NCBI RefSeq assembly: GCF_030053115.1
Contig: NZ_CP125619.1
Span: 4,785,501 to 4,849,500, forward strand
Reading direction: 5' to 3'
Length of the DNA stretch: 64,000 nucleotides
DNA from: Pseudomonas svalbardensis
Lineage (GTDB): Bacteria > Pseudomonadota > Gammaproteobacteria > Pseudomonadales > Pseudomonadaceae
Positions 48,129 through 58,578 of the stretch are shown here, piece by piece. Below the pieces are notes generated by a model. The model worked only from the letters and a program-made list of their open reading frames with translations, made no database searches and was not told where the DNA came from. The position numbers and the translations under genes were made by a program. How positions within the stretch are numbered: position 1 is the first letter of the stretch; every line of letters begins with the position of its first letter.

Positions 48129-48734
48129 ATGCTCAACAGCATCGAAGAACTGGAAGCCCTCTACGGCCAGCCCCACGATCGCGCCGTGCGCAAGCAAATC
48201 CCTTTTTTGAACGAGGATTATCAGGCGATGGTCCGCGCCTCGCCGCTGGTGATCGTCAGCTCGGTGGGGCCTGACGGGATGGACGGTTCGCCGCGGGGCG
48301 ACACGCCGGGTTTCGTGCGGATCATTGATGAACGCACCCTGGCGATCCCGGATCGGCCGGGCAACAACCGCATCGACACGCTGCGTAACGTCGTACTCGA
48401 CTCGCGGGTATCGCTGCTGTTCATCATTCCCGGGATTGGCGAAACGTTGCGGGTTAACGGCACGGCAAAGATCAGCGCCGAACCTGGGTTGCTGGAGAGC
48501 TTTGCGGTCAATGGCAAACCGGCGCGCACGGTGATGCTGGTGACGGTCGAAGCGGCGTACTTCCACTGCTCCAAAGCCATCGTTCGTTCGGATTTATGGA
48601 ACCCGCAAAAGCACCTCGAACGCTCGGCGCTGCCGACGGCGGGTGCCTTTCACAAGCGGTTGAACGATGGGCAGTTCGATGCCGAGACGTATGACCGGGA
48701 AGCGCCGGTCAGGGTGCGCGATAGCCTCTACTGA
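48129..48734 (+). CDS. Pyridoxamine 5'-phosphate oxidase-family flavoprotein
   Basis: 201 residues from the ATG at 48129 (ribosome site GAGGTGG; an in-frame GTG lies 6 bp upstream). PPOX split barrel of the MSMEG_1061 type: PLVIVSSVGPDGMDGSPRGDTPGFVRIID and NNRIDTLRNVVLDSRVSLLFIIPG. Likely binds FMN and reduces a small or reactive compound. Overlapping context with the GNAT gene suggests an operon. Confidence 0.85.
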   Translation: MLNSIEELEALYGQPHDRAVRKQIPFLNEDYQAMVRASPLVIVSSVGPDGMDGSPRGDTPGFVRIIDERTLAIPDRPGNNRIDTLRNVVLDSRVSLLFIIPGIGETLRVNGTAKISAEPGLLESFAVNGKPARTVMLVTVEAAYFHCSKAIVRSDLWNPQKHLERSALPTAGAFHKRLNDGQFDAETYDREAPVRVRDSLY

Positions 48735-48745
48735 TCAAACACGAA

Positions 48746-48775
48746 AAAAGGGTTGCCTGGAGGCAACCCTTTTGG
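48746..48775 (+). terminator. Terminator between the PPOX gene and the toxin-antitoxin pair
   Basis: Stem AAAAGGGTTGCC/GGCAACCCTTTT with a TGGA loop. It is symmetric, so it can serve both converging transcripts. Confidence 0.85.
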
Positions 48776-48789
48776 GATTTGGCTAGCTG

Positions 48790-49131
48790 TTAGAGGAGAA
48801 GACAGTAATCGAGCAACTGTTTCTCGATACTTTGACGCTGGCCGATAACCAAAGCGACCACTACAAGGTTTTCACTCGGGAACACCTCATACAAGACCCG
48901 CTGCCCCATGGGCAAGTACTCACGAAAATGAGTGACCCCAAGCGACGCTGCTTCCTGACAAACACCGTAAACATGGGCCTGACTGCTCAGAACTGTAACG
49001 ATCTGCATCACCAACTGATCAACCATCTCTGCCGCTTTTTTTCGACCGCATTGCTGCGTGAGATGGTGCTCCAGCGAAATAACCCCATGCTCCGCAGCCG
49101 TCGCAAACTCTACCCTGAAGGCCTCAGGCAT
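48790..49131 (-). CDS. ParE/RelE-family toxin
   Basis: 113 residues. RelE/ParE fold: [22 protein letters not shown], the basic helix and [30 protein letters not shown] end. The antitoxin gene overlaps its start by 8 nt. ParE relatives poison gyrase and RelE relatives cleave mRNA; which applies is not clear. Confidence 0.82.
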   Translation of the reverse strand: MPEAFRVEFATAAEHGVISLEHHLTQQCGRKKAAEMVDQLVMQIVTVLSSQAHVYGVCQEAASLGVTHFREYLPMGQRVLYEVFPSENLVVVALVIGQRQSIEKQLLDYCLLL

Positions 49132-49393
49132 CGTTATCGTCTTGCTGCAATTGACGCCGCTGCTCCAGTCTGGCCAGCAAAGTGTCGGCAGAAATCAGTT
49201 TCCCCTGCTCTTTGTCGCGAGAGGAGAACGATAGAAGTTTGATCAGCGCGATGGCCTCGTCTCGCCGCTTACGCTCCTCGTAGGATTCGATCACATAAGC
49301 CGGAACGCCATTCTGAGTGACGAGCATCGGCTCAGAAAGATCCAGCGCTGCCGCATTCTTTTTAACAAAACTGATAGTTTCAACTCGCATCAT
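49124..49393 (-). CDS. Phd/YefM-type antitoxin
   Basis: 89 residues. N-terminal DNA-binding segment [40 protein letters not shown] in the Phd fold, C-terminal charged tail that would wrap the toxin. The pair is on the minus strand with the antitoxin first and an 8-nt overlap. GAGGAA precedes the ATG. Confidence 0.85.
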   Translation of the reverse strand: MMRVETISFVKKNAAALDLSEPMLVTQNGVPAYVIESYEERKRRDEAIALIKLLSFSSRDKEQGKLISADTLLARLEQRRQLQQDDNDA

Positions 49394-49468
49394 TCATTCC
49401 TCTGCTCACCACCCGAACAGGATGGCCAATGCAACAAGGTCTGAATTTAGGCCATTAAAAAACTTATC

Positions 49469-49987
49469 TCAAGAATTCATTTGCTCTTTTCCCAACTCCA
49501 ACACCATCTCATGCCACGCCATCCCGCCATGGTCAGACGCTGAAGGCTTGATGTAGGCAAACCCGAACCCGGCATACAGCGGAATGTGCCGCTCCTTGCA
49601 CATCAGATGGATGCTGGTCTTGCCCAACGCGCGCATCCGCTCGATGAATTCGCCCATCAACCGTTTCGCCAGCCCCTGCCCCTGAAAATCCGGGTGCACC
49701 ACCACCGACATGATGACCACGTGCGGGCCGGCCGGGTCGTGGCCGATCAGTTCCTTGAACGCCTCGTCCGACATTTCTACCTGAAACGCCGCACCGGAAT
49801 TGATGAAACCGGCTACAACGCCATCGACTTCGGCCACGATGAAACCTTCGGGCCAAGTGGCAATGCGCGTGGCGATTTTTTCGCGGGTGGCGGCTTCGTC
49901 GCCTTCGTAGGCAACGGTTTCGATGGCGTAACAGCTGTCCAGATCAGTAGGCAGGGCGTTTCGGATGACAGGGTTCGACGAGTTCAT
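49469..49987 (-). CDS. GNAT-family N-acetyltransferase (AANAT-like)
   Basis: 172 residues from the ATG at 49987 (MNSSNPVIRNALPTDLDSC). Acetyl-CoA motif VVHPDFQGQGLAKRLMGEFIERMRALG; C-terminal LYAGFGFAYIKPSASDHGGMAWHEM resembles arylalkylamine-type N-acetyltransferases. Substrate unknown. Single gene. Confidence 0.88.
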   Translation of the reverse strand: MNSSNPVIRNALPTDLDSCYAIETVAYEGDEAATREKIATRIATWPEGFIVAEVDGVVAGFINSGAAFQVEMSDEAFKELIGHDPAGPHVVIMSVVVHPDFQGQGLAKRLMGEFIERMRALGKTSIHLMCKERHIPLYAGFGFAYIKPSASDHGGMAWHEMVLELGKEQMNS

Positions 49988-50241
49988 GGCGCAGCGCAGA
50001 CCTTGGGGCAAGTGAGATGACAGGATAACGCTCGCCGATTCTAGCAATACTTGCTTGCCCTCGAACGCCCGATACCCACCCCTCGTATGAAGTGCATAGG
50101 GTTCAAGGACGGCGCCGTAAAGCTTTCATATAACCGCTACCCAAGGCCCCGGGTTCGTATTATCTATCTGTGTCTCGACGATTGATGACGCCCAGCCACG
50201 GCAGGTTGAGCGCTCCTCATCCCCCCCCCAGGACTTTGATC

Positions 50242-50352
50242 ATGAGCTCGACTCAAATCGGCCTACTCGTGTTGTTCAGCATTACCTCGTTCGGTTTCAT
50301 CACGCTGTACATCGATTTCCTGCACGAACGCCGGATCAAGAAAGACAAGTGA
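50242..50352 (+). CDS. 36-residue single-span membrane peptide
   Basis: Small ORF MSSTQIGLLVLFSITSFGF followed by ITLYIDFLHERRIKKDK: one hydrophobic helix (about 6-26) and a basic C-terminus, typical of small inner-membrane proteins. ATG at 50242 after CAGGACTTTGATC; nine C precede this site. Ends 41 bp before the kdpE stop, on the opposite strand. Function unknown. Confidence 0.5.
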   Translation: MSSTQIGLLVLFSITSFGFITLYIDFLHERRIKKDK

Positions 50353-50393
50353 GCGACACACGGCCAGGCGCTGCGACCAGCGTTCGCCGTGCT

Positions 50394-51089
50394 TTACAGC
50401 CCCACCAAGCGATATCCCACCTGCAATTCGGTGATGAAATGCTGCGGCTGGGCCGCATCGGCCTCCAGTTTTTGCCGCAAGTGCGCCATGTGCACCCGCA
50501 GATAGTGAGCACGATCGACGTAATCCAGGCCCCACACTTCCAACAGTAGCTGGCGATGGGTCATGACCCGGCTTTGTCCGCGAATCAGCGCGCAAAGCAA
50601 GCGATACTCGATGGGAGTTAGATGGACCGGTTGGTTTTCGCGCCGGACCTCGTGCGTGGCCATGTCCACCTCGATCATGCCGAATGTCACCTTGCTGGTG
50701 ACCGCGGCGGTGCCGTTTTGCACATGCCGACGCAACTGGGCGCGGATACGCGCGAGTAACTCGGGCACGCCGAAGGGCTTGACCAGATAATCGTCCGCCC
50801 CCGCATCCAGTGCCGCCACTTTTTCCTCTTCACGATCACGGGCCGACAGCACCAGAATCGGCACCGTCATCCAGCCCCGCAACTCACTGATCAATTGTTT
50901 GCCGTCACCGTCGGGCAAGCCCAGATCGACAATCACCAGATCCGGTTGACGGCTGGCGGCGTGGATCAGGGCGCGTTTGACGTTGTCGGCCTCGAACACC
51001 TGAAAACCTTCGTCCTGCAGCGCGATACCGATGAAACGGCGGATGTTGGCCTCGTCCTCGACAATGAGGATGCGTGCACTGGTCGTCAT
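50394..51089 (-). CDS. kdpE: KDP operon response regulator
   Basis: 231 residues, OmpR-type. Receiver with phospho-acceptor Asp in DLVIVDLGLPDGDG, switch Lys in DDYLVKPFGVPELLARIRAQLRR, and C-terminal winged HTH (LTPIEYRLLCALIRGQSRVMTHRQLLLEVW). Activates the kdp transport genes under potassium limitation. Its ATG overlaps the kdpD stop by 4 nt. Confidence 0.95.
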   Translation of the reverse strand: MTTSARILIVEDEANIRRFIGIALQDEGFQVFEADNVKRALIHAASRQPDLVIVDLGLPDGDGKQLISELRGWMTVPILVLSARDREEEKVAALDAGADDYLVKPFGVPELLARIRAQLRRHVQNGTAAVTSKVTFGMIEVDMATHEVRRENQPVHLTPIEYRLLCALIRGQSRVMTHRQLLLEVWGLDYVDRAHYLRVHMAHLRQKLEADAAQPQHFITELQVGYRLVGL

Positions 51090-53779
51090 AGCGATTCCAT
51101 GGAAGGCGGATGACCCGCCGGTAAAGTGATGACAAAGCGGATGCCCGAGATGGCCTGAGGCTGAGCCTCGATCGTTGCGCCATGGGCCTGGACAATCCGT
51201 TTTGCCAACGCCAGCCCAAGGCCGATGCCGGCAACGGCCGACTCCTGCTGACCCCGGGTGAACGGTTCGAACAAACTCTGAGGCGTGCTGCCCTGAGGAC
51301 AACCGGGACCGGCGTCGATCACCTCCAACACAATGCTGTCCTCCTCTTGCCGGGCCACAACCTGTACCAGCGTTCCGGCCGGGGTGTACTTGGCGGCGTT
51401 GTCCAGCAGGTTGACCAGCACGCGCTCGATCAACAGCGCATCGACTTCCACCAACGGCAACAGTGGCGACAGGGCGGTGCGCACCACATGCCGCGCCAAT
51501 GGCTCGCGCAGTTGACGCAAAGCACTGCCGACAATTTCCTCCAGTGAGTGCCATTGCCGGTTGAGGCGCACACCGCGTTCCTGCATTCGGGCCATGTCCA
51601 ACAGGTTTTCGATCAACCGCTGCATGGAGCTGGCCTGATCGCGAATACCGCCCAGCAACTGGGTCAGCGGTCCGGGCGGCGCATGGGGCGCTGCTGCGTC
51701 TGCCGCGCCGATTATGGTGGTCAGCGGCGTGCGCAGGTCATGAGAGATCGCAGCCAGCAGGGTATTGCGCATGCGCTCGCCCTCCATCTGCACCAGGGTG
51801 CTTTGCGCCACTTCGACGAAATGCACCCGTTCCAGCGCTATCGCCAGTTGGCTCATGCAGGCCTCGAGCAAGCGCTGCTCTTCAGGCCCGTTCAACCGCT
51901 CGGGCTCAGCCAGCGCGAGCACCAACACTCCGCGCACGCGCATTGGCGCCTTCAACGGCAAATACCGGCCCTGAGCGGCGGCCAGCGTATCGGTGCCCTG
52001 GCCGGCGGGTTGGCCATGGTCGTAAACCCATTGAGCAATGTTTTCATCGATCGCAAATGCACCCGCGCCACAAGCGTGGACACTGTCGGCGGCGTCCGGC
52101 AGTGTCAGCCCGACCCGCGCTTCAAATACGCCGCTGAAGGTGCGCAGCGCCACCTCCGTGATCTGCTCCACCGTCAGTGCCGCCGACAAGTCGCGAGCCA
52201 ACCTGGCCAACGAAGTCGCGCGCCGTTCACGGCTGGCAGCGGTGCGGGCTTCGTGACGCAAGCGTGCCGTGAGCTGCCCGGTGATCAACGCAATACCCAG
52301 CATCAGGGCGAAGGTAAAGAAGTACTGGGTGTCGTTGACCGTAAACGACCAGCGTGGCTGGACGAAGAAGAAATCAAAACACAGCACCGCCAGCATCGCC
52401 GCCCAGACACCCGGCCCTCGCCCAAAGCGCAGGGCGACCAGCACCACCGTGAGCAAAAACAGCATGACCACGTTGGCCAGGTCAAACACCTGCAACAGCA
52501 ACGCGGCCACCGCCGTGGCGGCAAAACAGGCCAGGCTGGCCCACAGATAAGCCGGAACCCTGCTGGGCGGAAGCGCTGTATCTGTATTCACCGCCACCGC
52601 AACCACGATAGGCAGTGGGCCATGGGCGATGACAATCTGATCGATCTCGGGATGGCGACGGCTGATGCGGTCACTGACCGACTGGTGCCAAAACTGCCAG
52701 ACCTTGCGCGGGTAATGCCCGAGCACCAGCCGGTTGGCGTTGTGCTCACGAGCAAACGCCACCAAAGCCTCGGCCACGTCCATGCCCGAGAGCGTGGCAG
52801 TGTCGGCACCGAATTCGGCGGCCAGTGCCAAGGTCTTCATGGCGGCGGCATAGCGGTGCGCACCCGCGCCACGTCGCTGCACCGAAGGCACATGAACGAC
52901 AATCCAGTCCGCCTCAAGTTTTTGTGCCAGACGCGCCGCTTCACGAACCAGACGTTCATCCGAAGGGTGCCCTGCCACGCCAACCAGTAAACGCTCGCGC
53001 GCGGGCCAAAGGGAATTGATGGATCGCTCGCGGCGATAGTCGCGCATCTGTGCATCGACGCGATCAGCGGTACGCCGCAACGCCAGCTCGCGCAAGGCCA
53101 GCAGGTTGCCCTTGCGAAAGAAATGCCGGGACGCGCGCTCGGCCTGGGGCGGCAGGTAGACCTTGCCTTCCTTGAGACGGCGCAGCAGGTCATCGGGTGG
53201 CAGGTCGATCACCACCACTTCATGGGCACCGTCGAACAGATGGTCGGGCACGGTCTCGCGCACCCGGATGCCGATGATCCCGCTGACGATATCGTTGAGA
53301 CTTTCCAGGTGCTGGACATTGAGGGTGGTCCAGACGTCGATGCCGGCGCGCAGCAGTTCTTCGACATCCTGCCAGCGCTTGGGGTGACGCGAACCGGGAA
53401 CATTGCTGTGGGCCAGTTCATCCACCAGCAGCACCGCCGGACGCCGCGCCAGCGCGGCATCCAGATCGAACTCGCTGAGGGCACACTCGCGATGCATCAC
53501 GTTATAACGCGGCAGCAATTCCAGGCCAGCGAGCAGTTCGGCGGTTTCCCGGCGGCCATGGGTTTCTATCACGCCAGCCACCAGGTCACGGCCCTGGGTC
53601 ACTTCGCGTTGGGCCGCGGTGAGCATCGCGCAGGTTTTCCCCACCCCGGCGTTGGAACCGAAATAGATGCGCAGTTTCCCACGCAGGGCGGCCTGTTCGT
53701 CCTGTTTCAGCTTCTCCAACAGCGTGTCGGGATCAGGGCGGCCGTCTCGTGAAGCGGTGAACGTATCAATAACGGGCAT
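51086..53779 (-). CDS. kdpD: KdpD osmosensitive potassium-channel histidine kinase
   Basis: 897 residues from the ATG at 53779 (AAGGA upstream). N-terminal KdpD domain with Walker A GSNAGVGKT near residue 40, a USP domain, four transmembrane helices at about 400-490, a GAF-like region, then HisKA with ISHDLRTPLTTIIGA and HATPase (LVNLLDNAAKYTPAG, GIGLGLALAKRIVQAHG). Phosphorylates KdpE. Encoded after kdpB here, not after kdpC. Confidence 0.95.
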   Translation of the reverse strand: MPVIDTFTASRDGRPDPDTLLEKLKQDEQAALRGKLRIYFGSNAGVGKTCAMLTAAQREVTQGRDLVAGVIETHGRRETAELLAGLELLPRYNVMHRECALSEFDLDAALARRPAVLLVDELAHSNVPGSRHPKRWQDVEELLRAGIDVWTTLNVQHLESLNDIVSGIIGIRVRETVPDHLFDGAHEVVVIDLPPDDLLRRLKEGKVYLPPQAERASRHFFRKGNLLALRELALRRTADRVDAQMRDYRRERSINSLWPARERLLVGVAGHPSDERLVREAARLAQKLEADWIVVHVPSVQRRGAGAHRYAAAMKTLALAAEFGADTATLSGMDVAEALVAFAREHNANRLVLGHYPRKVWQFWHQSVSDRISRRHPEIDQIVIAHGPLPIVVAVAVNTDTALPPSRVPAYLWASLACFAATAVAALLLQVFDLANVVMLFLLTVVLVALRFGRGPGVWAAMLAVLCFDFFFVQPRWSFTVNDTQYFFTFALMLGIALITGQLTARLRHEARTAASRERRATSLARLARDLSAALTVEQITEVALRTFSGVFEARVGLTLPDAADSVHACGAGAFAIDENIAQWVYDHGQPAGQGTDTLAAAQGRYLPLKAPMRVRGVLVLALAEPERLNGPEEQRLLEACMSQLAIALERVHFVEVAQSTLVQMEGERMRNTLLAAISHDLRTPLTTIIGAADAAAPHAPPGPLTQLLGGIRDQASSMQRLIENLLDMARMQERGVRLNRQWHSLEEIVGSALRQLREPLARHVVRTALSPLLPLVEVDALLIERVLVNLLDNAAKYTPAGTLVQVVARQEEDSIVLEVIDAGPGCPQGSTPQSLFEPFTRGQQESAVAGIGLGLALAKRIVQAHGATIEAQPQAISGIRFVITLPAGHPPSMESL

Positions 53780-53833
53780 GGCAATCCTTTTGAACTGCAC
53801 GGCGCCATACACGGCGCCGTGCAGTCAGTCCTT

Positions 53834-55903
53834 TCAAACCAGGCCGAGCCCGGTCAACAGCATGTCGATCACCTTGATCCCCGCGAACGGTACCAGCACG
53901 CCACCCAGGCCATAGATCAGCAGGTTGCGATTGAGCAACGCCGCCGCGCCGATGGCTCGGTAAGTCACGCCCTTGAGCGCCAGCGGGATCAGAAACACGA
54001 TGATCAGGGCATTGAAGATCACCGCGCTGAGAATCGCCGAGTTCGGGCTGCTCAGGTGCATCACGTTCAGTGCGCCCAGTTGCGGGTAGGTCGCGACGAA
54101 TGCGGCCGGTACGATAGCAAAATACTTGGCCACATCGTTGGCCACGCTGAAGGTGGTCAACGCGCCGCGCGTCATGAGCATCTGTTTGCCGACTTCCACC
54201 ACCTCGATCAGCTTGGTCGGGTTGCTGTCCAGATCGACCATGTTGCCCGCTTCCTTGGCGGCCTGAGTACCACTGTTCATGGCCACCGCCACGTCTGCCT
54301 GAGCCAGTGCCGGCGCATCGTTGGTGCCGTCTCCGGTCATGGCCACCAGCTTGCCCTGGGCCTGGTAGTCGCGGATCAGTTGCAGCTTGTCTTCCGGCCG
54401 AGCCTCGGCGAGAAAATCGTCAACCCCGGCTTCCACGGCAATCGCTGCCGCCGTCAGGCGGTTGTCGCCGGTGATCATGACTGTCTTGATCCCCATGCGC
54501 CGCAGTTCGGCAAAGCGCTCCTTGATCCCCCCCTTGACCACGTCCTTGAGTTCCACCACGCCCAATGCCTGTTGGCCATCACACACGACCAGCGGTGTGC
54601 TGCCACGACGGGAGACTTCATCGACCCTGGCCTGCAACGCGGACGGGAAGCTGCCGCCCAGCGCCTCGATGTGCAGGCGAATGGCATCTGCCGCACCCTT
54701 GCGGATGCTCCGGCCACCGGCCAGATCGACGCCGCTCATGCGGGTTTGCGCGGTGAAATGCACGAAGCTCGCACCCAGGGCATTGAGGTCCCGCGCCCGC
54801 AGGTCGAACTTCTGCTTGGCAAGCACCACGATACTGCGCCCCTCCGGCGTTTCGTCGGCCAGCGAGGCCAGTTGCGCAGCGTCGGCCAGTTCCGACTCCT
54901 TAACCCCGGGCGCCGGCAGGAAACTGCTGGCCTGGCGGTTACCCAGCGTGATGGTGCCGGTCTTGTCCAGCAGCAGGACGTCAATGTCGCCAGCCGCTTC
55001 CACGGCTCGCCCGGAGGTGGCAATGACGTTGGCCGACATCATCCGGCTCATGCCCGCCACACCGATCGCCGACAACAGACCGCCAATGGTCGTGGGGATC
55101 AGGCAAACCAGTAGCGCCACCAGTACTGTTGCGCTGACCACGTCACCTCCGCTCATGCCCACCGCGAACATCGAGTACGGGCCCAGGGTCACGATCACCA
55201 GCAGAAACAAAAATGTCAGGCCCACCAGCAGAATGTTCAGCGCCACCTCGTTGGGAGTCTTCTGGCGTTTCGCGGATTCGACCATGGAAATCATGCGATC
55301 CAGAAATGACTCGCCCGGGTTGACACTGATGCGCACCACCAGCCAGTCCGACAGCACTTTTGTCCCACCGGTTACCGATGAAAAGTCGCCGCCCGCCTCG
55401 CGAATCACCGGTGCCGATTCTCCGGTAATCGCGCTTTCATCAACCGACGCCACGCCTTCGATCACCACGCCATCGAGGGGCACCAGATCGCCAGCCTCGA
55501 TCAACACCACATTGTCCTTGAGCAGTTCGCCGGAAGGCATCGGCATCCAGGCGGAGCCATGCCGGGGTTGCTTCAACAGCTTGGCCAGGGTCTGGCGCTT
55601 CATCCCGCGCAAGCTGGCCGCCTGGGCCCGACTGCGCCCCTCGGCCAGGGCTTCGGCGAAGTTGGCGAACAGCACGGTGAACCACAGCCACAACGTGATG
55701 CTGAGAATGAAGCCACTGGAGGCTTCACCCTTGCCGCCCAGTGATTGAAACCACAACAGCGTGGTGAGAATGCTGCCCAGGTACACCACAAACATCACCG
55801 GGTTCTTCCACTGCGCCTGGGGCAGCAATTTCTTGAAGGCATCCAGGCACGCCGTGAGCAACAACCCACGGTCGAACAAAGGCAAACGAGCTTGCTTACT
55901 CAT
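53834..55903 (-). CDS. kdpB: Potassium-transporting P-type ATPase, catalytic subunit
   Basis: 689 residues. P-type ATPase motifs: TGES at 160-163, phosphorylation site D313 in [11 protein letters not shown], and the hinge [21 protein letters not shown]. Couples ATP hydrolysis to high-affinity K+ uptake by KdpA. Here it follows kdpC directly (11-bp gap) and precedes kdpD. Confidence 0.96.
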   Translation of the reverse strand: MSKQARLPLFDRGLLLTACLDAFKKLLPQAQWKNPVMFVVYLGSILTTLLWFQSLGGKGEASSGFILSITLWLWFTVLFANFAEALAEGRSRAQAASLRGMKRQTLAKLLKQPRHGSAWMPMPSGELLKDNVVLIEAGDLVPLDGVVIEGVASVDESAITGESAPVIREAGGDFSSVTGGTKVLSDWLVVRISVNPGESFLDRMISMVESAKRQKTPNEVALNILLVGLTFLFLLVIVTLGPYSMFAVGMSGGDVVSATVLVALLVCLIPTTIGGLLSAIGVAGMSRMMSANVIATSGRAVEAAGDIDVLLLDKTGTITLGNRQASSFLPAPGVKESELADAAQLASLADETPEGRSIVVLAKQKFDLRARDLNALGASFVHFTAQTRMSGVDLAGGRSIRKGAADAIRLHIEALGGSFPSALQARVDEVSRRGSTPLVVCDGQQALGVVELKDVVKGGIKERFAELRRMGIKTVMITGDNRLTAAAIAVEAGVDDFLAEARPEDKLQLIRDYQAQGKLVAMTGDGTNDAPALAQADVAVAMNSGTQAAKEAGNMVDLDSNPTKLIEVVEVGKQMLMTRGALTTFSVANDVAKYFAIVPAAFVATYPQLGALNVMHLSSPNSAILSAVIFNALIIVFLIPLALKGVTYRAIGAAALLNRNLLIYGLGGVLVPFAGIKVIDMLLTGLGLV

Positions 55904-55914
55904 GGTTGTTTCTC

Positions 55915-56595
55915 TTACTCACTGGCCGCAAGGGGTGGCTGATGCGCAGGCGCCAGAGCATCCAGCGCGAGGTTGAGTTGCAGCACATTGACTCGGGGTT
56001 CGCCGAGCAGGCCGAAGGTGCGTTGTTCGGTGTGGGTATTCACCAGCTTCAACAGATCGGCTGGCGGCAGGTGGCGCAGACGTGCGACGCGCGCCGCCTG
56101 AATCTGTGCGTTGGCCACCGAAATGTGCGGATCCAGGCCTGAAGCCGACGAGGTGACCGCATCCACCGGCACCTGCGCATCTGCCGCCAGGCCGTTCTGC
56201 CGGCGGTAGGCTTCGACCCGCACGGCCACAGCATCGATCAACTTCTGGCTGGTAGGGCCAAGGTTGCTGGCGCCACTGGAACCTGCGTTATACGGCTGCG
56301 CCACGCTTTTGCTCGGATCCAGTGGATCTGCGCCGAGGGTCATGCTCGCACGCCCCTGGAAATACTCGGGCCGGGTGAAATGCTGGCCGATCACCGCCGA
56401 ACCGATCACTAACCCATCCCGTTCAACCAGGCTGCCCTGGGCCTGAAACGGGAACAGCACGTTGGCCACCAGTGTGGTGAACAACGGATACGCCAGCCCG
56501 GTCAGCAGCATGAAAAACGCCGCCGAAATCAGCACCGGGCGCAACAGGCCGACAAACAGAAATTGCATCTTGGTTTGTGTTTGTACTTGAGTCAT
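55915..56595 (-). CDS. kdpC: Potassium-transporting ATPase, subunit C
   Basis: 226 residues from the ATG at 56595 (GGGGG upstream, GTG 3 bp before). Single N-terminal transmembrane helix ([21 protein letters not shown]), then the periplasmic domain with [24 protein letters not shown] and [28 protein letters not shown]. Longer than E. coli KdpC (190) by a C-terminal tail. Located between kdpA and kdpB, which is not the usual place. Confidence 0.95.
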   Translation of the reverse strand: MTQVQTQTKMQFLFVGLLRPVLISAAFFMLLTGLAYPLFTTLVANVLFPFQAQGSLVERDGLVIGSAVIGQHFTRPEYFQGRASMTLGADPLDPSKSVAQPYNAGSSGASNLGPTSQKLIDAVAVRVEAYRRQNGLAADAQVPVDAVTSSASGLDPHISVANAQIQAARVARLRHLPPADLLKLVNTHTEQRTFGLLGEPRVNVLQLNLALDALAPAHQPPLAASE

Positions 56596-56605
56596 CACAG
56601 CCCCC

Positions 56606-58312
56606 TTACTTGTAGGTCTGGCCAGACAGCAACTGCAGTTGCTCGACCAGCGGGCCGAGCGCGAGCGCCGGCAGGAAAGTCAGGCCGCCCACCACCAGCA
56701 CCACGAACACCACCAGGAACATGAACAGTGGTGTGGCGGTCGGAATGGTGCCGGCACCGGCCGGGATGTTCTTTTTCATCGCCAAGGAACCTGCGACGGC
56801 GAGCATCGGCAGCATGGTGAAGAAGCGTCCGAGCAACATGGCAAGACCGATTGTGGTGTTGAAGAACGGCGTATTGGCGTTCAATCCGGCGAACGCCGAA
56901 CCGTTGTTGGCAGTGCCCGAGGTGTAGGCATAAAGCACCTCGCTGAAGCCATGGGGCCCCTGGTTGTTGAGGCTGTTCATGGTGTCTGGCCAGAGTGCCG
57001 CCAGGGCCGTGAAGCCAAGAATACAAATGGGGTGCGCCAGCACTGACAGCATCACCAGCTTGATCTCCCGTGCCTCGATCTTCTTGCCGAGGAACTCGGG
57101 GCTGCGACCGATCATCATCCCCACCAGAAACACCGTCAGCAACGCGTACTGGATCAGGTTGATAAAGCCCACACCGTCGCCACCGAACACGCAATTGAGC
57201 ATCATCTGCGCCAACGGTACGAAGCCGCCCATGGGCGTCAGCGAGTCATGCATGGCGTTCACCGAGCCGGTGGTTGCGCCAGTGGTGGTGGTCACGAACA
57301 GGCTGGTGTCGGCAATCCCGAAGCGCAGTTCCTTGCCTTCCATGTTGCCGCCACTCTGGGTGGCCGACAGTACTTGGTCCGCGCCCACCCGGGTCAGCAG
57401 CGGGTTGCCACTTTGTTCAGCCGTGTAAACGATGCTCAGAAAGCCGACGAACATCACCAGGAACGTGCCGAAGAACACCCAACCCTGACGCCGACGCATC
57501 AGCATGCTGCCGAAGGTGTACGTCAGCGCCGACGGGATCAGTAGCATGCTGAGGATATGCAGCATGTTGGTCAGCGGAGTCGGGTTCTCGAACGGGTGTG
57601 CGGCGTTCATGCTGAAGAAGCCGCCGCCGTTGGTGCCGATGTGTTTGATCGACTCGAAACTCGCCACCGCGCCGACGATCAATTGCTGCTGTGCACCTTC
57701 CAGAGTGGTGGCCAGTGCCTGGGAATTCAGGGTTTGCGGCATGCCTTGCCAGACATAAACCAGCGCCATGCCAAAACACAGTGGCAGCATCACCCGGTAC
57801 AGCGTGCGAGTGAAGTCCACCCAGTAGTTGCCGATATCAGCGGAGTTCGACCGACTAAGGCCGCGAATGAAACCCGCCGCTGCCACAACGCCGGACGTTG
57901 CGCCGACGAACATCAGGAAGGTGATGACCGCCATCTGGCTGAAGTTGGATAGGCTGGTTTCACCTGAATAAGCCTGCCAGTTGGTGTTGGTGATAAAAGA
58001 CGCTGCGGTGTTGAACGCAAGATCAGGGGTTTGCGCGTTCAGCCCCAAGGGGTTGAGCGGCATGAAAACTTGCAGGCGCAACACGATGTATCCCAGCAAC
58101 ATCATCGCCGCATTAGATAGCAGCAGGGCCGAGCCATAACGTGCCCAGCCCATCGTTTCGGCCGTATCGATCCCCAGCAGACGATAAGTAGCGCGCTCCG
58201 CCAAGGCATGTTTACGCCCGGTAAATACCAGCGTCAGCCACTTACCCATCAACACGGCGAGTCCGGTCATCAACCCGAGAATCACCGCAAATTCCAGCAT
58301 AGTGCTCAACAT
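56606..58312 (-). CDS. kdpA: Potassium-transporting ATPase, potassium-binding subunit
   Basis: 568 residues from the ATG at 58312 (CGGAG upstream); an alternative start at 58300 gives 564. Ten or so transmembrane helices with four pore-type signatures, among them [33 protein letters not shown] and [21 protein letters not shown]. Forms the K+ channel-like part of KdpFABC. Confidence 0.95.
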   Translation of the reverse strand: MLSTMLEFAVILGLMTGLAVLMGKWLTLVFTGRKHALAERATYRLLGIDTAETMGWARYGSALLLSNAAMMLLGYIVLRLQVFMPLNPLGLNAQTPDLAFNTAASFITNTNWQAYSGETSLSNFSQMAVITFLMFVGATSGVVAAAGFIRGLSRSNSADIGNYWVDFTRTLYRVMLPLCFGMALVYVWQGMPQTLNSQALATTLEGAQQQLIVGAVASFESIKHIGTNGGGFFSMNAAHPFENPTPLTNMLHILSMLLIPSALTYTFGSMLMRRRQGWVFFGTFLVMFVGFLSIVYTAEQSGNPLLTRVGADQVLSATQSGGNMEGKELRFGIADTSLFVTTTTGATTGSVNAMHDSLTPMGGFVPLAQMMLNCVFGGDGVGFINLIQYALLTVFLVGMMIGRSPEFLGKKIEAREIKLVMLSVLAHPICILGFTALAALWPDTMNSLNNQGPHGFSEVLYAYTSGTANNGSAFAGLNANTPFFNTTIGLAMLLGRFFTMLPMLAVAGSLAMKKNIPAGAGTIPTATPLFMFLVVFVVLVVGGLTFLPALALGPLVEQLQLLSGQTYK

Positions 58313-58325
58313 GTCGATGCTCCGT

Positions 58326-58409
58326 TCAAAGCTTGCCCATGGCGACGATGACCATGGCTGTCGCAGCAAAAAAAACCACGCTAACCCCCATAAAAATCAG
58401 GTCGTACAT
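58326..58409 (-). CDS. 27-residue hydrophobic peptide before kdpA
   Basis: ATG at 58409 opens [20 protein letters not shown] followed by IVAMGKL, one predicted membrane span. It ends 14 nt before kdpA. Preceded by AAAGGAAAT. It could be a KdpF-like partner, or a small protein encoded with the pump. Its sequence does not fit the KdpF C-terminal pattern as well as the next ORF. Confidence 0.5.
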   Translation of the reverse strand: MYDLIFMGVSVVFFAATAMVIVAMGKL

Positions 58410-58479
58410 TGCCGATTTCCTTTCTCAAGACCGCCCTGGCGGGCTGATAAAAAAGCCTGTGCCGCAATGACTGCGGCCA

Positions 58480-58578
58480 TCAAAACTTCTCTGCACGGAT
58501 AAGGGCGTAACCCAGGTAGGCAAACAACAAGGCGGCACACAGGCCGCTGGCGATGTAAATGAACTCGAGTGTTAACAA
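58480..58578 (-). CDS. kdpF: KdpF-like small membrane subunit (TTG start)
   Basis: 32 residues if read from TTG at 58578, which has GGGAG five nt upstream. Ends YLGYALIRAEKF, close to the KdpF pattern YLLxALLRPEKF, after a hydrophobic helix (FIYIASGLCAALLFA). KdpF stabilises the KdpABC complex. No ATG or GTG is available in frame. First gene of the kdp operon. Confidence 0.65.
   Translation of the reverse strand: MLTLEFIYIASGLCAALLFAYLGYALIRAEKF

Noticed and set aside
51548..52990. Plus-strand frame of 480 codons across kdpD
   Set aside because: Antisense shadow; composition rich in Arg/Gln/His as expected from complement of GC-rich coding DNA.
54387..55748. Plus-strand frame of 453 codons across kdpB
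   Set aside because: Ser/Arg/Pro-rich shadow with no domain.
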